Both the position numbers and the translations under genes were made by a program. Below are positions 1-12,963 of a stretch of 64,000 bases of DNA, piece after piece. How positions within the stretch are numbered: the first letter of the stretch is position 1; each line of letters begins with the position of its first letter. The stretch is from Erinaceus europaeus (taxonomy: Eukaryota; Chordata; Mammalia; Eulipotyphla; Erinaceidae): contig NC_080172.1 of assembly GCF_950295315.1 (NCBI RefSeq), positions 119,193,135 to 119,257,134 of the forward strand, written 5' to 3'. Under the pieces are notes generated by a model. It saw only the letters and a list, made by a program, of their open reading frames with translations, was not told the origin of the DNA and did no database searches.

Positions 1-126
1 TTTGGTCGATTGATAAGTGCTGAGTGAGAATGATCCTACTTGGATAAACAAAAGTTTGATCTGCAGGACTATAGTAATATAATGAAACTCTAACAGCTGT
101 GTAATTGATGGTTTTTTATAGTTCAG
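1..126. other. Unannotated left edge
   Basis: AT-rich sequence before the first SINE. I see no exon, RNA gene or recognisable repeat. Confidence 0.4.
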
Positions 127-324
127 TTTATTTTTATTATTACTTATCTATTCATTTACTGGACAGAGAGAGAGAAATTGAGAGTGGAGGGGTAGAGAGA
201 CACCCGCAGTCCTGCTTCACCACTCGTGAAGTTTTCCCCTACAGGGAGGTCCTGGGGGACTTGAACCCAGGTCCTTGCACACTGTAGCATATGCACTTAA
301 CCAAGTGTGCCACCACCCAGCCCC
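127..324 (-). mobile_element. tRNA-derived SINE, ~200 bp type
   Basis: On the minus strand it opens with a tRNA-like head (GGGGCTGGGTGGTGGCACAC), then a B-box-like GGTTCAAGTCC. Next comes the diagnostic middle (CTTCACGAGTGGTGAAGCAGG), a CT-rich segment and an A/T-rich tail at the low-coordinate end. The same body recurs more than ten times in the window in both orientations, which is the main evidence that it is an interspersed repeat. No clear target-site duplication was found. Confidence 0.85.
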
Positions 325-787
325 TTTCCTTCTGTTTTAAGCACAAACATACATTGAGACTTTGTGTGTGCAAGACAACAGAGAATATATTTTACTCACA
401 AACACGCAAAACAAAGCACCATCTTCCTGCTTGGAACCAGCATCCACATGTCAGGGCTGAGAGGCCTGGTGGTTGGATGGACCAATAATAGGCCCAACAG
501 CCTGGTTCCAGAGAGTCTGATAAATGAATCAGCACCAGCCTGCGGTCCCTACAAAGGCAGAATCCACACTAGCAGCAAAGACTCAAGAAGTTCCCTCTGG
601 GCTCTCCCAAGGTCATGGTGACAGGGAGATGATGGAGCAGGAAATCATGCACAGACTTGCAGAGAACATGGACTTTGTGCAGGCATATTTCTGAGCCCCA
701 GATAAGACGGCCCAACACCCAGTAAAGGTTGATATTCCAGTAGAGAGGACAGAAGAATCTACCAAGAAGGGGTGGTTGGTTGGAAAA
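325..787. other. Unannotated sequence left of the 35 bp array
   Basis: Apparently unique sequence with only short open frames. No splice-bounded exon or known repeat was recognised. Confidence 0.4.
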
Positions 788-1370
788 TTTGGGTGTGGAT
801 GGCCTACAGAATAGAGGGGATAGAGAGTGTGGGTGCTGATGTTCTACAGAAGGGATAGAGAGTGTGGGTGCTGATGGGCTACAGGAGGGGATATAGAGTG
901 TGGGTGCTGATGGGGCAAAGGAGGGATAGAGAGTGTGGGTGCTGATGGTGTACAGAAGGGATAGAGAGTGTGGGTGCTGATGGGCTACAGGAGGGATAGA
1001 GAGTGTGGGTGCTGATGGGCTACAGGAGGGATAGAGAGTGTGGGTGCTGATGGGCTACAGGAGGGGATAGAGCGTGTGGGTGCTGATGGGCTACAGTAGG
1101 CATAGAGAGTGTGGGTGCTGATGGGGCACAGGAGGGATAGAGAGTGTGGGTGCTGATGGTCTACAGGAGGGATAGAGCGTGTGGGTGCTGACGGTCTACA
1201 GGAGGGATAGAGCGTGTGGGTGCTGATGGTCTACAGGAGGGATAGAGCATGTGGGTGCTGATGGTCTACAGGAGGGATAGAGAGTGTGGGTGCTGATGGT
1301 CTACAGGAGGGATAGAGAGTGTGGGTGCTGATGGTCTACAGGAGGGATAGAGAGTGTGGGTGCTGATGGT

Positions 1371-4300
1371 CTACATGAGGGATAGAGAGTGTGGGTGCTG
1401 ATGGTCTACAGGAGGGATAGAGAGTGTGGGTGCTGATGGTCTACAGGAGGGATAGAGAGTGTGGGTGCTGATGGTCTACAGGAGGAGATAGAGAGTGTGG
1501 GTACTGATGGTCTACAGGAGGGATAGAGAGTGTGGGTGCTGATGGTCTACAGGAGGGATAGAGAGTGTGGGTTTGATGGTCTACAGAAGAGATATAGAAT
1601 GTGGGTGCTGATGGTCTACAGGAGGGATAGAGAGTGTGGGTGCTGATGGGCTACAGGAGGGGATAGAGAGTGTGAGTTTGATGGTCTACAGGAGGGATAG
1701 AGAGTGTGGGTGCTGATGGTCTACAGGAGGGATAGAGAGTGTGGGTGCTGATGGGCTACAGGAGGGGATAGAGAGTGTGAGTTTGATGGTCTACAGGAGG
1801 GATAGAGATTGTGGGTGCTGATGGTCTACAGGAGGGATAGAGAGTGTGGGTGCTGATGGGGCACAGGAGGGATAGAGATTGTGGGTGCTGACGGTCTACA
1901 GGAGGGATAGAGCGTGTGGGTGCTGATGGTCTACAGGAGGGATAGAGCGTGTGGGTGCTGATGGTCTACATGAGGGATAGAGAGTGTGGGTGCTGATGGT
2001 CTACAGGAGGGATAGAGAGTGTGGGTGCTGATGGTCTACAGGAGGGATAGAGAGTGTGGGTGCTGATGGTCTACAGGAGGAGATAGAGAGTGTGGGTACT
2101 GATGGTCTACAGGAGGGATAGAGAGTGTGGGTGCTGATGGTCTACAGGAGGGATAGAGAGTGTGGGTTTGATGGTCTACAGAAGAGATATAGAATGTGGG
2201 TGCTGATGGTCTACAGGAGGGATAGAGAGTGTGGGTGCTGATGGGCTACAGGAGGGGATAGAGAGTGTGAGTTTGATGGTCTACAGGAGGGATAGAGAGT
2301 GTGGGTGCTGATGGTCTACAGGAGGGATAGAGAGTGTGGGTGCTGATGGGCTACAGGAGGGATAGAGAGTGTGGGTGCTGATGGTCTACAGGAGGGATAA
2401 AGACTGTGGGTGCTGATGGTCTACAGGAGGGATAGAGAGTGTGGGTGCTGATGGTCTACAGGAGGAGATAGAGAGTGTGGGTACTGATGGTCTACATGAG
2501 GGATAGAGAGTGTGGGTGCTGATGGTCTACAGAAGAGATATAGAATGTGGGTGCTGATGGTCTACAGGAGGGATAGAGAGTGTGGGTGCTGATGGGCTAC
2601 AGGAGGGGATAGAGAGTGTGGGTGCTGATGGTCTACAGGAGGGATAGAGAGTGTGGGTGCTGATGGTCTACAGGAGGGATAGAGAGTGTGGGTGCTGATG
2701 GTCTACAGGAGGAGATAGAGAGTGTGGGTACTGATGGTCTCCAGGAGGGATAGAGAGTGTGGGTGCTGATGGTCTACAGGAGGGATAGAGAGTGTGGGTT
2801 TGATGGTCTACAGAAGAGATATAGAATGTGGGTGCTGATGGTCTACAGGAGGGATAGAGAGTGTGGGTGCTGATGGGGCACAGGAGGGATAGAGATTGTG
2901 GGTGCTGACGGTCTACAGGAGGGATAGAGCGTGTGGGTGCTGATGGTCTACAGGAGGGATAGAGAGTGTGGGTGCTGATGGTCTACAGGAGGGATAGAGC
3001 GTGTGGGTGCTGATGGGCTACAGGAGGGATAGAGCGTGTGGGTGCTGATGGTCTACAGGAGGGATAGAGCGTGTGGGTACTGATGGTCTACAGGAGGGAT
3101 AGAGAGTGTGGGTGCTGATGGTCTACAGGAGGGATAGAGCGTGTGGGTGCTGATGGTCTACAGGAGGGATAGAGAGTGTGGGTGCTGATGGTCTACAGGA
3201 GGGATAGAGAGTGTGGGTGCTGATGGTCTACAGGAGGGATAGAGCGTGTGGGTGCTGGAGGTCTACAGGAGGGATAGAGCGTGTGGGTGCTGATGGTCTA
3301 CAGGAGGGATAGAGAGTGTAGGTGCTGATGGTCTACAGGAGGGATAGAGAGTGTGGGTGCTGATGGGCTACAGGAGGGATAGAGAGTGTGGGTGCTGATG
3401 GTCTACATGAGGGATAGAGAGTGTGGGTGCTGATGGTCTACAGGAGGGATAGAGAGTGTGGGTGCTGATTGTCTACAGGAGGGATAGAGCGTGTGGGTGC
3501 TGATGGTCTACAGGAGGGGATAGAGAGTGTGGGTACTGATGGTCTACAGGAGGGATAGAGAGTGTGGGTGCTGATGGTCTACAGGAGGGATAGAGAGTGT
3601 GGGTGCTGATGGGCTACAGGAGGGGATAGAGAGTGTGGGTACTGATGGTCTACAGGAGGGATAGAGAGTGTGGGTGCTGATGGTCTACAGGAGGGATAGA
3701 GAGTGTGGGTTTGATGGTCTACAGAAGAGATATAGAATGTGGGTGCTGATGGTCTACAGGAGGGATAGAGAGTGTGGGTGCTGATGGGCTAGAGGAAGGG
3801 ATAGAGTGTGGGTGCTGATGGGCTACAGGAGGGGATAGAGAGTGTGGGTGTTGATGGTCTACAGGAGGGGATAGAGAGTGTGGGTGCTGATGGTCTACAG
3901 GAGGGATAGAGATTGTGGGTGCTGATGGGCTACAGGAGGGGATAGAGAGTGTGGGTGCTGATGGTCTACAGGAGGGGATAGAGAGTGTAGGTGCTGATGT
4001 GTCTACAGGAGGGATAGAGAGTGTGGGTGCTGATGGGCAACAGGAGGGATAGAGAGTGTGGGTGCTGATGGTCTACAGGAGGGATAGAGATTGTGGGTGC
4101 TGATGGTCTACAGGAGGGATAGAGAGTGTGGGTGCTGATGGTCTACAGGAGGGGATAGAGAGTGTGGGTGCTGATGGTCTACAGGAGGGATAGAGAGTGT
4201 GGTTGCTGATGGTCTACAGAAGGGATAGAGAGTGTGGGTGCTGATGGTCTACAGAAGGGACAGAGAGTGTGGGTGCTGATGGTCTACAGGAGGGATAGAG

Positions 4301-5760
4301 ATTGTGGGTGCTGATGGGCTACAGGAGGGGATAGAGAGTGTGGGTGCTGATGGTCTACAGGAGGGGATAGAGAGTGTAGGTGCTGATGTGTCTACAGGAG
4401 GGATAGAGAGTGTGGGTGCTGATGGGCAACAGGAGGGATAGAGAGTGTGGGTGCTGATGGTCTACAGGAGGGATAGAGAGTGTGGGTGCTGATGTGTCTA
4501 CAGGAGGGATAGAGAGTGTGGGTGCTGATGGGCAACAGGAGGGATAGAGAGTGTGGGTGCTGATGGTCTACAGGAGGGATAGAGAGTGTGGGTGCTGATG
4601 GTCTACAGGAGGGATAGAGATTGTGGGTGCTGATGGTCTACAGGAGGGATAGAGAGTGTGGGTGCTGATGGGCAACAGGAGGGATAGAGAGTGTGGGTGC
4701 TGATGGGCAACAGGAGGGATAGAGAGTGTGGGTGCTGATGGTCTACAGGAGGGATAGAGAGTGTGGGTGCTGATGGTCTACAGGAGGGATAGAGATTGTG
4801 GGTGCTGATGGTCTACAGGAGGGATAGAGAGTGTGGGTGCTGATGGTCTACAGGAGGGGATAGAGAGTGTGGGTGCTGATGGTCTACAGGAGGGATAGAG
4901 AGTGTGGGTGCTGATGGTCTACAGAAGGGATAGAGAGTGTGGGTGCTGATGGTCTACAGAAGGGACAGAGAGTGTGGGTGCTGATGGGGCACAGGAGGGA
5001 TAGAGAGTGTGGGTGCTGATGGGGCACAGGAGGGATAGAGAGTGTGGGTGCTGATGGTCTACAGGAGGGGATAGAGAGTGTGGGTGCTGATGGTCTACAG
5101 GAGGGATAGAGCGTGTGGGTGCTGATGGTCTACAGGAGGGATAGAGCGTGTGGGTGCTGATGGTCTACAGGAGGGATAGAGCATGCGGGTGCTGATGGTC
5201 TACAGGAGGGATAGAGAGTGTGGGTGCTGATGGTCTACAGGAGGGATAGAGAGTGTGGGTGCTGATGGTCTACAGAAGGGATAGAGAGTGTGGGTGCTGA
5301 TGGTCTACAGAAGGGATAGAGAGTGTGGGTGCTGATGGGGCACAGGAGGGATAGAGAGTGTGGGTGCTGATGGGGCACAGGAGGGATAGAGAGTGTGGGT
5401 GCTGATGGGCTACAGGAGGGGATAGAGAGTGTGGGTGCTGATGGTCTACAGGAGGGATAGAGAGTGTGGGTGCTGATGGGGCACAGGAGGGATAGAGAGT
5501 GTGGATGCTGATGGGCTACAGGAGGGATAGAGAGTGTGGGTGCTGATGGGGCACAGGAGGGATAGAGAGTGTGGGTGCTGATGGGCTACAGGAGGGATAG
5601 AGAGTGTGGGTGCTGATGGTCTACAGGAGGGATAGAGAGTGTGGGTGCTGATGGTCTACAGGAGGGATAGAGAGTGTGGGTGCTGATGGTCTACAGGAGG
5701 GATAGAGAGTGTGGGTGCTGATGGTCTACAGGAGGGATAGAGAGTGTGGGTGCTGATGGT
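1371..5760. repeat. Higher-order copy A of the 35 bp array (4390 bp)
   Basis: The copy is defined by rare marker variants that recur at fixed offsets: CTACATGAGG at 1371, GATTGTC near 3468 and GCATGCGGG near 5181. The left boundary can only be placed within about 1260-1371, because the neighbouring units are generic. Confidence 0.8.
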
Positions 5761-8573
5761 CTACATGAGGGATAGAGAGTGTGGGTGCTGATGGTCTACA
5801 GGAGGGATAGAGAGTGTGGGTGCTGATGGTCTACAGGAGGGATAGAGAGTGTGGGTGCTGATGGTCTACAGGAGGAGATAGAGAGTGTGGGTACTGATGG
5901 TCTACAGGAGGGATAGAGAGTGTGGGTGCTGATGGTCTACAGGAGGGATAGAGAGTGTGGGTTTGATGGTCTACAGAAGAGATATAGAATGTGGGTGCTG
6001 ATGGTCTACAGGAGGGATAGAGAGTGTGGGTGCTGATGGGCTACAGGAGGGGATAGAGAGTGTGAGTTTGATGGTCTACAGGAGGGATAGAGAGTGTGGG
6101 TGCTGATGGTCTACAGGAGGGATAGAGAGTGTAGGTGCTGATGGTCTACAGGAGGGATAGAGAGTGTGGGTGCTGATGGGCTACAGGAGGGATAGAGAGT
6201 GTGGGTGCTGATGGTCTACATGAGGGATAGAGAGTGTGGGTGCTGATGGTCTACAGGAGGGATAGAGAGTGTGGGTGCTGATTGTCTACAGGAGGGATAG
6301 AGCGTGTGGGTGCTGATGGTCTACAGGAGGGGATAGAGAGTGTGGGTACTGATGGTCTACAGGAGGGATAGAGAGTGTGGGTGCTGATGGTCTACAGGAG
6401 GGATAGAGAGTGTGGGTGCTGATGGGCTACAGGAGGGGATAGAGAGTGTGGGTACTGATGGTCTACAGGAGGGATAGAGAGTGTGGGTGCTGATGGTCTA
6501 CAGGAGGGATAGAGAGTGTGGGTTTGATGGTCTACAGAAGAGATATAGAATGTGGGTGCTGATGGTCTACAGGAGGGATAGAGAGTGTGGGTGCTGATGG
6601 GCTAGAGGAAGGGATAGAGTGTGGGTGCTGATGGGCTACAGGAGGGGATAGAGAGTGTGGGTGTTGATGGTCTACAGGAGGGGATAGAGAGTGTGGGTGC
6701 TGATGGTCTACAGGAGGGATAGAGATTGTGGGTGCTGATGGGCTACAGGAGGGGATAGAGAGTGTGGGTGCTGATGGTCTACAGGAGGGGATAGAGAGTG
6801 TAGGTGCTGATGTGTCTACAGGAGGGATAGAGAGTGTGGGTGCTGATGGGCAACAGGAGGGATAGAGAGTGTGGGTGCTGATGGTCTACAGGAGGGATAG
6901 AGATTGTGGGTGCTGATGGTCTACAGGAGGGATAGAGAGTGTGGGTGCTGATGGTCTACAGGAGGGGATAGAGAGTGTGGGTGCTGATGGTCTACAGGAG
7001 GGATAGAGAGTGTGGTTGCTGATGGTCTACAGAAGGGATAGAGAGTGTGGGTGCTGATGGTCTACAGAAGGGACAGAGAGTGTGGGTGCTGATGGTCTAC
7101 AGGAGGGATAGAGATTGTGGGTGCTGATGGGCTACAGGAGGGGATAGAGAGTGTGGGTGCTGATGGTCTACAGGAGGGGATAGAGAGTGTAGGTGCTGAT
7201 GTGTCTACAGGAGGGATAGAGAGTGTGGGTGCTGATGGGCAACAGGAGGGATAGAGAGTGTGGGTGCTGATGGTCTACAGGAGGGATAGAGAGTGTGGGT
7301 GCTGATGTGTCTACAGGAGGGATAGAGAGTGTGGGTGCTGATGGGCAACAGGAGGGATAGAGAGTGTGGGTGCTGATGGTCTACAGGAGGGATAGAGAGT
7401 GTGGGTGCTGATGGTCTACAGGAGGGATAGAGATTGTGGGTGCTGATGGTCTACAGGAGGGATAGAGAGTGTGGGTGCTGATGGGCAACAGGAGGGATAG
7501 AGAGTGTGGGTGCTGATGGGCAACAGGAGGGATAGAGAGTGTGGGTGCTGATGGTCTACAGGAGGGATAGAGAGTGTGGGTGCTGATGGTCTACAGGAGG
7601 GATAGAGATTGTGGGTGCTGATAGTCTACAGGAGGGATAGAGAGTGTGGGTGCTGATGGTCTACAGGAGGGGATAGAGAGTGTGGGTGCTGATGGTCTAC
7701 AGGAGGGATAGAGAGTGTGGGTGCTGATGGTCTACAGAAGGGATAGAGAGTGTGGGTGCTGATGGTCTACAGAAGGGACAGAGAGTGTGGGTGCTGATGG
7801 GGCACAGGAGGGATAGAGAGTGTGGGTGCTGATGGGGCACAGGAGGGATAGAGAGTGTGGGTGCTGATGGTCTACAGGAGGGGATAGAGAGTGTGGGTGC
7901 TGATGGTCTACAGGAGGGATAGAGCCTGTGGGTGCTGATAGTCTACAGGAGGGATAGAGCGTGTGGGTGCTGATGGTCTACAGGAGGGATAGAGCATGCG
8001 GGTGCTGATGGTCTACAGGAGGGATAGAGAGTGTGGGTGCTGATGGTCTACAGGAGGGATAGAGAGTGTGGGTGCTGATGGTCTACAGAAGGGATAGAGA
8101 GTGTGGGTGCTGATGGTCTACAGAAGGGATAGAGAGTGTGGGTGCTGATGGGGCACAGGAGGGATAGAGAGTGTGGGTGCTGATGGGGCACAGGAGGGAT
8201 AGAGAGTGTGGGTGCTGATGGGCTACAGGAGGGGATAGAGAGTGTGGGTGCTGATGGTCTACAGGAGGGATAGAGAGTGTGGGTGCTGATGGGGCACAGG
8301 AGGGATAGAGAGTGTGGGTGCTGATGGGCTACAGGAGGGATAGAGAGTGTGGGTGCTGATGGGGCACAGGAGGGATAGAGAGTGTGGGTGCTGATGGGCT
8401 ACAGGAGGGATAGAGAGTGTGGGTGCTGATGGTCTACAGGAGGGATAGAGAGTGTGGGTGCTGATGGTCTACAGGAGGGATAGAGAGTGTGGGTGCTGAT
8501 GGTCTACAGGAGGGATAGAGAGTGTGGGTGCTGATGGTCTACAGGAGGGATAGAGAGTGTGGGTGCTGATGGT
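5761..8573. repeat. Higher-order copy B, internally deleted (2813 bp)
   Basis: It begins like copy A (offset 4390) up to about 6130, then switches to offset 2813, with GTAGGTGCTG at 6131 matching 3318. It therefore lacks the counterpart of 1741-3317 in copy A, 1577 bp or about 45 units. Markers GATTGTC (~6281) and GCATGCGG (~7994) agree with the second offset. Confidence 0.8.
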
Positions 8574-11500
8574 CTACATGAGGGATAGAGAGTGTGGGTG
8601 CTGATGGTCTACAGGAGGGATAGAGAGTGTGGGTGCTGATGGTCTACAGGAGGGATAGAGAGTGTGGGTGCTGATGGTCTACAGGAGGAGATAGAGAGTG
8701 TGGGTACTGATGGTCTACAGGAGGGATAGAGAGTGTGGGTGCTGATGGTCTACAGGAGGGATAGAGAGTGTGGGTTTGATGGTCTACAGAAGAGATATAG
8801 AATGTGGGTGCTGATGGTCTACAGGAGGGATAGAGAGTGTGGGTGCTGATGGGCTACAGGAGGGGATAGAGAGTGTGAGTTTGATGGTCTACAGGAGGGA
8901 TAGAGAGTGTGGGTGCTGATGGTCTACAGGAGGGATAGAGAGTGTGGGTGCTGATGGGCTACAGGAGGGGATAGAGAGTGTGAGTTTGATGGTCTACAGG
9001 AGGGATAGAGATTGTGGGTGCTGATGGTCTACAGGAGGGATAGAGAGTGTGGGTGCTGATGGGGCACAGGAGGGATAGAGATTGTGGGTGCTGACGGTCT
9101 ACAGGAGGGATAGAGCGTGTGGGTGCTGATGGTCTACAGGAGGGATAGAGCGTGTGGGTGCTGATGGTCTACATGAGGGATAGAGAGTGTGGGTGCTGAT
9201 GGTCTACAGGAGGGATAGAGAGTGTGGGTGCTGATGGTCTACAGGAGGGATAGAGAGTGTGGGTGCTGATGGTCTACAGGAGGAGATAGAGAGTGTGGGT
9301 ACTGATGGTCTACAGGAGGGATAGAGAGTGTGGGTGCTGATGGTCTACAGGAGGGATAGAGAGTGTGGGTTTGATGGTCTACAGAAGAGATATAGAATGT
9401 GGGTGCTGATGGTCTACAGGAGGGATAGAGAGTGTGGGTGCTGATGGGCTACAGGAGGGGATAGAGAGTGTGAGTTTGATGGTCTACAGGAGGGATAGAG
9501 AGTGTGGGTGCTGATGGTCTACAGGAGGGATAGAGAGTGTGGGTGCTGATGGGCTACAGGAGGGATAGAGAGTGTGGGTGCTGATGGTCTACAGGAGGGA
9601 TAAAGACTGTGGGTGCTGATGGTCTACAGGAGGGATAGAGAGTGTGGGTGCTGATGGTCTACAGGAGGAGATAGAGAGTGTGGGTACTGATGGTCTACAT
9701 GAGGGATAGAGAGTGTGGGTGCTGATGGTCTACAGAAGAGATATAGAATGTGGGTGCTGATGGTCTACAGGAGGGATAGAGAGTGTGGGTGCTGATGGGC
9801 TACAGGAGGGGATAGAGAGTGTGGGTGCTGATGGTCTACAGGAGGGATAGAGAGTGTGGGTGCTGATGGTCTACAGGAGGGATAGAGAGTGTGGGTGCTG
9901 ATGGTCTACAGGAGGAGATAGAGAGTGTGGGTACTGATGGTCTCCAGGAGGGATAGAGAGTGTGGGTGCTGATGGTCTACAGGAGGGATAGAGAGTGTGG
10001 GTTTGATGGTCTACAGAAGAGATATAGAATGTGGGTGCTGATGGTCTACAGGAGGGATAGAGAGTGTGGGTGCTGATGGGGCACAGGAGGGATAGAGATT
10101 GTGGGTGCTGACGGTCTACAGGAGGGATAGAGCGTGTGGGTGCTGATGGTCTACAGGAGGGATAGAGAGTGTGGGTGCTGATGGTCTACAGGAGGGATAG
10201 AGCGTGTGGGTGCTGATGGTCTACAGGAGGGATAGAGAGTGTGGGTGCTGATGGTCTACAGGAGGGATAGAGCGTGTGGGTACTGATGGTCTACAGGAGG
10301 GATAGAGAGTGTGGGTGCTGATGGTCTACAGGAGGGATAGAGCGTGTGGGTGCTGATGGTCTACAGGAGGGATAGAGAGTGTGGGTGCTGATGGTCTACA
10401 GGAGGGATAGAGAGTGTGGGTGCTGATGGTCTACAGGAGGGATAGAGCGTGTGGGTGCTGGAGGTCTACAGGAGGGATAGAGCGTGTGGGTGCTGATGGT
10501 CTACAGGAGGGATAGAGAGTGTGGGTGCTGATGGTCTACAGGAGGGATAGAGAGTGTGGGTGCTGATGGGCTACAGGAGGGATAGAGAGTGTGGGTGCTG
10601 ATGGTCTACATGAGGGATACAGAGTGTGGGTGCTGATGGTCTACAGGAGGGATAGAGAGTGTGGGTGCTGATTGTCTACAGGAGGGATAGAGCGTGTGGG
10701 TGCTGATGGTCTACAGGAGGGGATAGAGAGTGTGGGTACTGATGGTCTACAGGAGGGATAGAGAGTGTGGGTGCTGATGGTCTACAGGAGGGATAGAGAG
10801 TGTGGGTGCTGATGGGCTACAGGAGGGGATAGAGAGTGTGGGTACTGATGGTCTACAGGAGGGATAGAGAGTGTGGGTGCTGATGGTCTACAGGAGGGAT
10901 AGAGAGTGTGGGTTTGATGGTCTACAGAAGAGATATAGAATGTGGGTGCTGATGGTCTACAGGAGGGATAGAGAGTGTGGGTGCTGATGGGCTAGAGGAA
11001 GGGATAGAGTGTGGGTGCTGATGGGCTACAGGAGGGGATAGAGAGTGTGGGTGTTGATGGTCTACAGGAGGGGATAGAGAGTGTGGGTGCTGATGGTCTA
11101 CAGGAGGGATAGAGATTGTGGGTGCTGATGGGCTACAGGAGGGGATAGAGAGTGTGGGTGCTGATGGTCTACAGGAGGGGATAGAGAGTGTAGGTGCTGA
11201 TGTGTCTACAGGAGGGATAGAGAGTGTGGGTGCTGATGGGCAACAGGAGGGATAGAGAGTGTGGGTGCTGATGGTCTACAGGAGGGATAGAGATTGTGGG
11301 TGCTGATGGTCTACAGGAGGGATAGAGAGTGTGGGTGCTGATGGTCTACAGGAGGGGATAGAGAGTGTGGGTGCTGATGGTCTACAGGAGGGATAGAGAG
11401 TGTGGTTGCTGATGGTCTACAGAAGGGATAGAGAGTGTGGGTGCTGATGGTCTACAGAAGGGACAGAGAGTGTGGGTGCTGATGGTCTACAGGAGGGATA

Positions 11501-12963
11501 GAGATTGTGGGTGCTGATGGGCTACAGGAGGGGATAGAGAGTGTGGGTGCTGATGGTCTACAGGAGGGGATAGAGAGTGCAGGTGCTGATGTGTCTACAG
11601 GAGGGATAGAGAGTGTGGGTGCTGATGGGCAACAGGAGTGATAGAGAGTGTGGGTGCTGATGGTCTACAGGAGGGATAGAGAGTGTGGGTGCTGATGTGT
11701 CTACAGGAGGGATAGAGAGTGTGGGTGCTGATGGGCAACAGGAGGGATAGAGAGTGTGGGTGCTGATGGTCTACAGGAGGGATAGAGAGTGTGGGTGCTG
11801 ATGGTCTACAGGAGGGATAGAGATTGTGGGTGCTGATGGTCTACAGGAGGGATAGAGAGTGTGGGTGCTGATGGGCAACAGGAGGGATAGAGAGTGTGGG
11901 TGCTGATGGGCAACAGGAGGGATAGAGAGTGTGGGTGCTGATGGTCTACAGGAGGGATAGAGAGTGTGGGTGCTGATGGTCTACAGGAGGGATAGAGATT
12001 GTGGGTGCTGATGGTCTACAGGAGGGATAGAGAGTGTGGGTGCTGATGGTCTACAGGAGGGGATAGAGAGTGTGGGTGCTGATGGTCTACAGGAGGGATA
12101 GAGAGTGTGGGTGCTTATGGTCTACAGAAGGGATAGAGAGTGTGGGTGCTGATGGTCTACAGAAGGGACAGAGAGTGTGGGTGCTGATGGGGCACAGGAG
12201 GGATAGAGAGTGTGGGTGCTGATGGGGCACAGGAGGGATAGAGAGTGTGGGTGCTGATGGTCTACAGGAGGGGATAGAGAGTGTGGGTGCTGATGGTCTA
12301 CAGGAGGGATAGAGCGTGTGGGTGCTGATGGTCTACAGGAGGGATAGAGCGTGTGGGTGCTGATGGTCTACAGGAGGGATAGAGCATGCGGGTGCTGATG
12401 GTCTACAGGAGGGAGAGTGTGGGTGCTGATGGTCTACAGGAGGGATAGAGAGTGTGGGTGCTGATGGTCTACAGAAGGGATAGAGAGTGTGGGTGCTGAT
12501 GGTCTACAGAAGGGATAGAGAGTGTGGGTGCTGATGGGGCACAGGAGGGATAGAGAGTGTGGGTGCTGATGGGGCACAGGAGGGATAGAGAGTGTGGGTG
12601 CTGATGGGCTACAGGAGGGGATAGAGAGTGTGGGTGCTGATGGTCTACAGGAGGGATAGAGAGTGTGGGTGCTGATGGGGCACAGGAGGGATAGAGAGTG
12701 TGGGTGCTGATGGGCTACAGGAGGGATAGAGAGTGTGGGTGCTGATGGGGCACAGGAGGGATAGAGAGTGTGGGTGCTGATGGGCTACAGGAGGGATAGA
12801 GAGTGTGGGTGCTGATGGTCTACAGGAGGGATAGAGAGTGTGGCTGCTGATGGTCTACAGGAGGGATAGAGAGTGTGGGTGCTGATGGTCTACAGGAGGG
12901 ATAGAGAGTGTGGGTGCTGATGGTCTACAGGAGGGATAGAGAGTGTGGGTGCTGATGGTCTAC
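8574..12963. repeat. Higher-order copy C (4390 bp)
   Basis: It matches copy A at a constant offset of 7203: CTACATGAGG at 8574, the TAAAGACTG variant near 9601 and GCATGCG near 12384. Differences are scattered single bases plus a short deletion in one unit near 12412. The constant offset over more than 3.8 kb indicates recent duplication. Confidence 0.8.
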
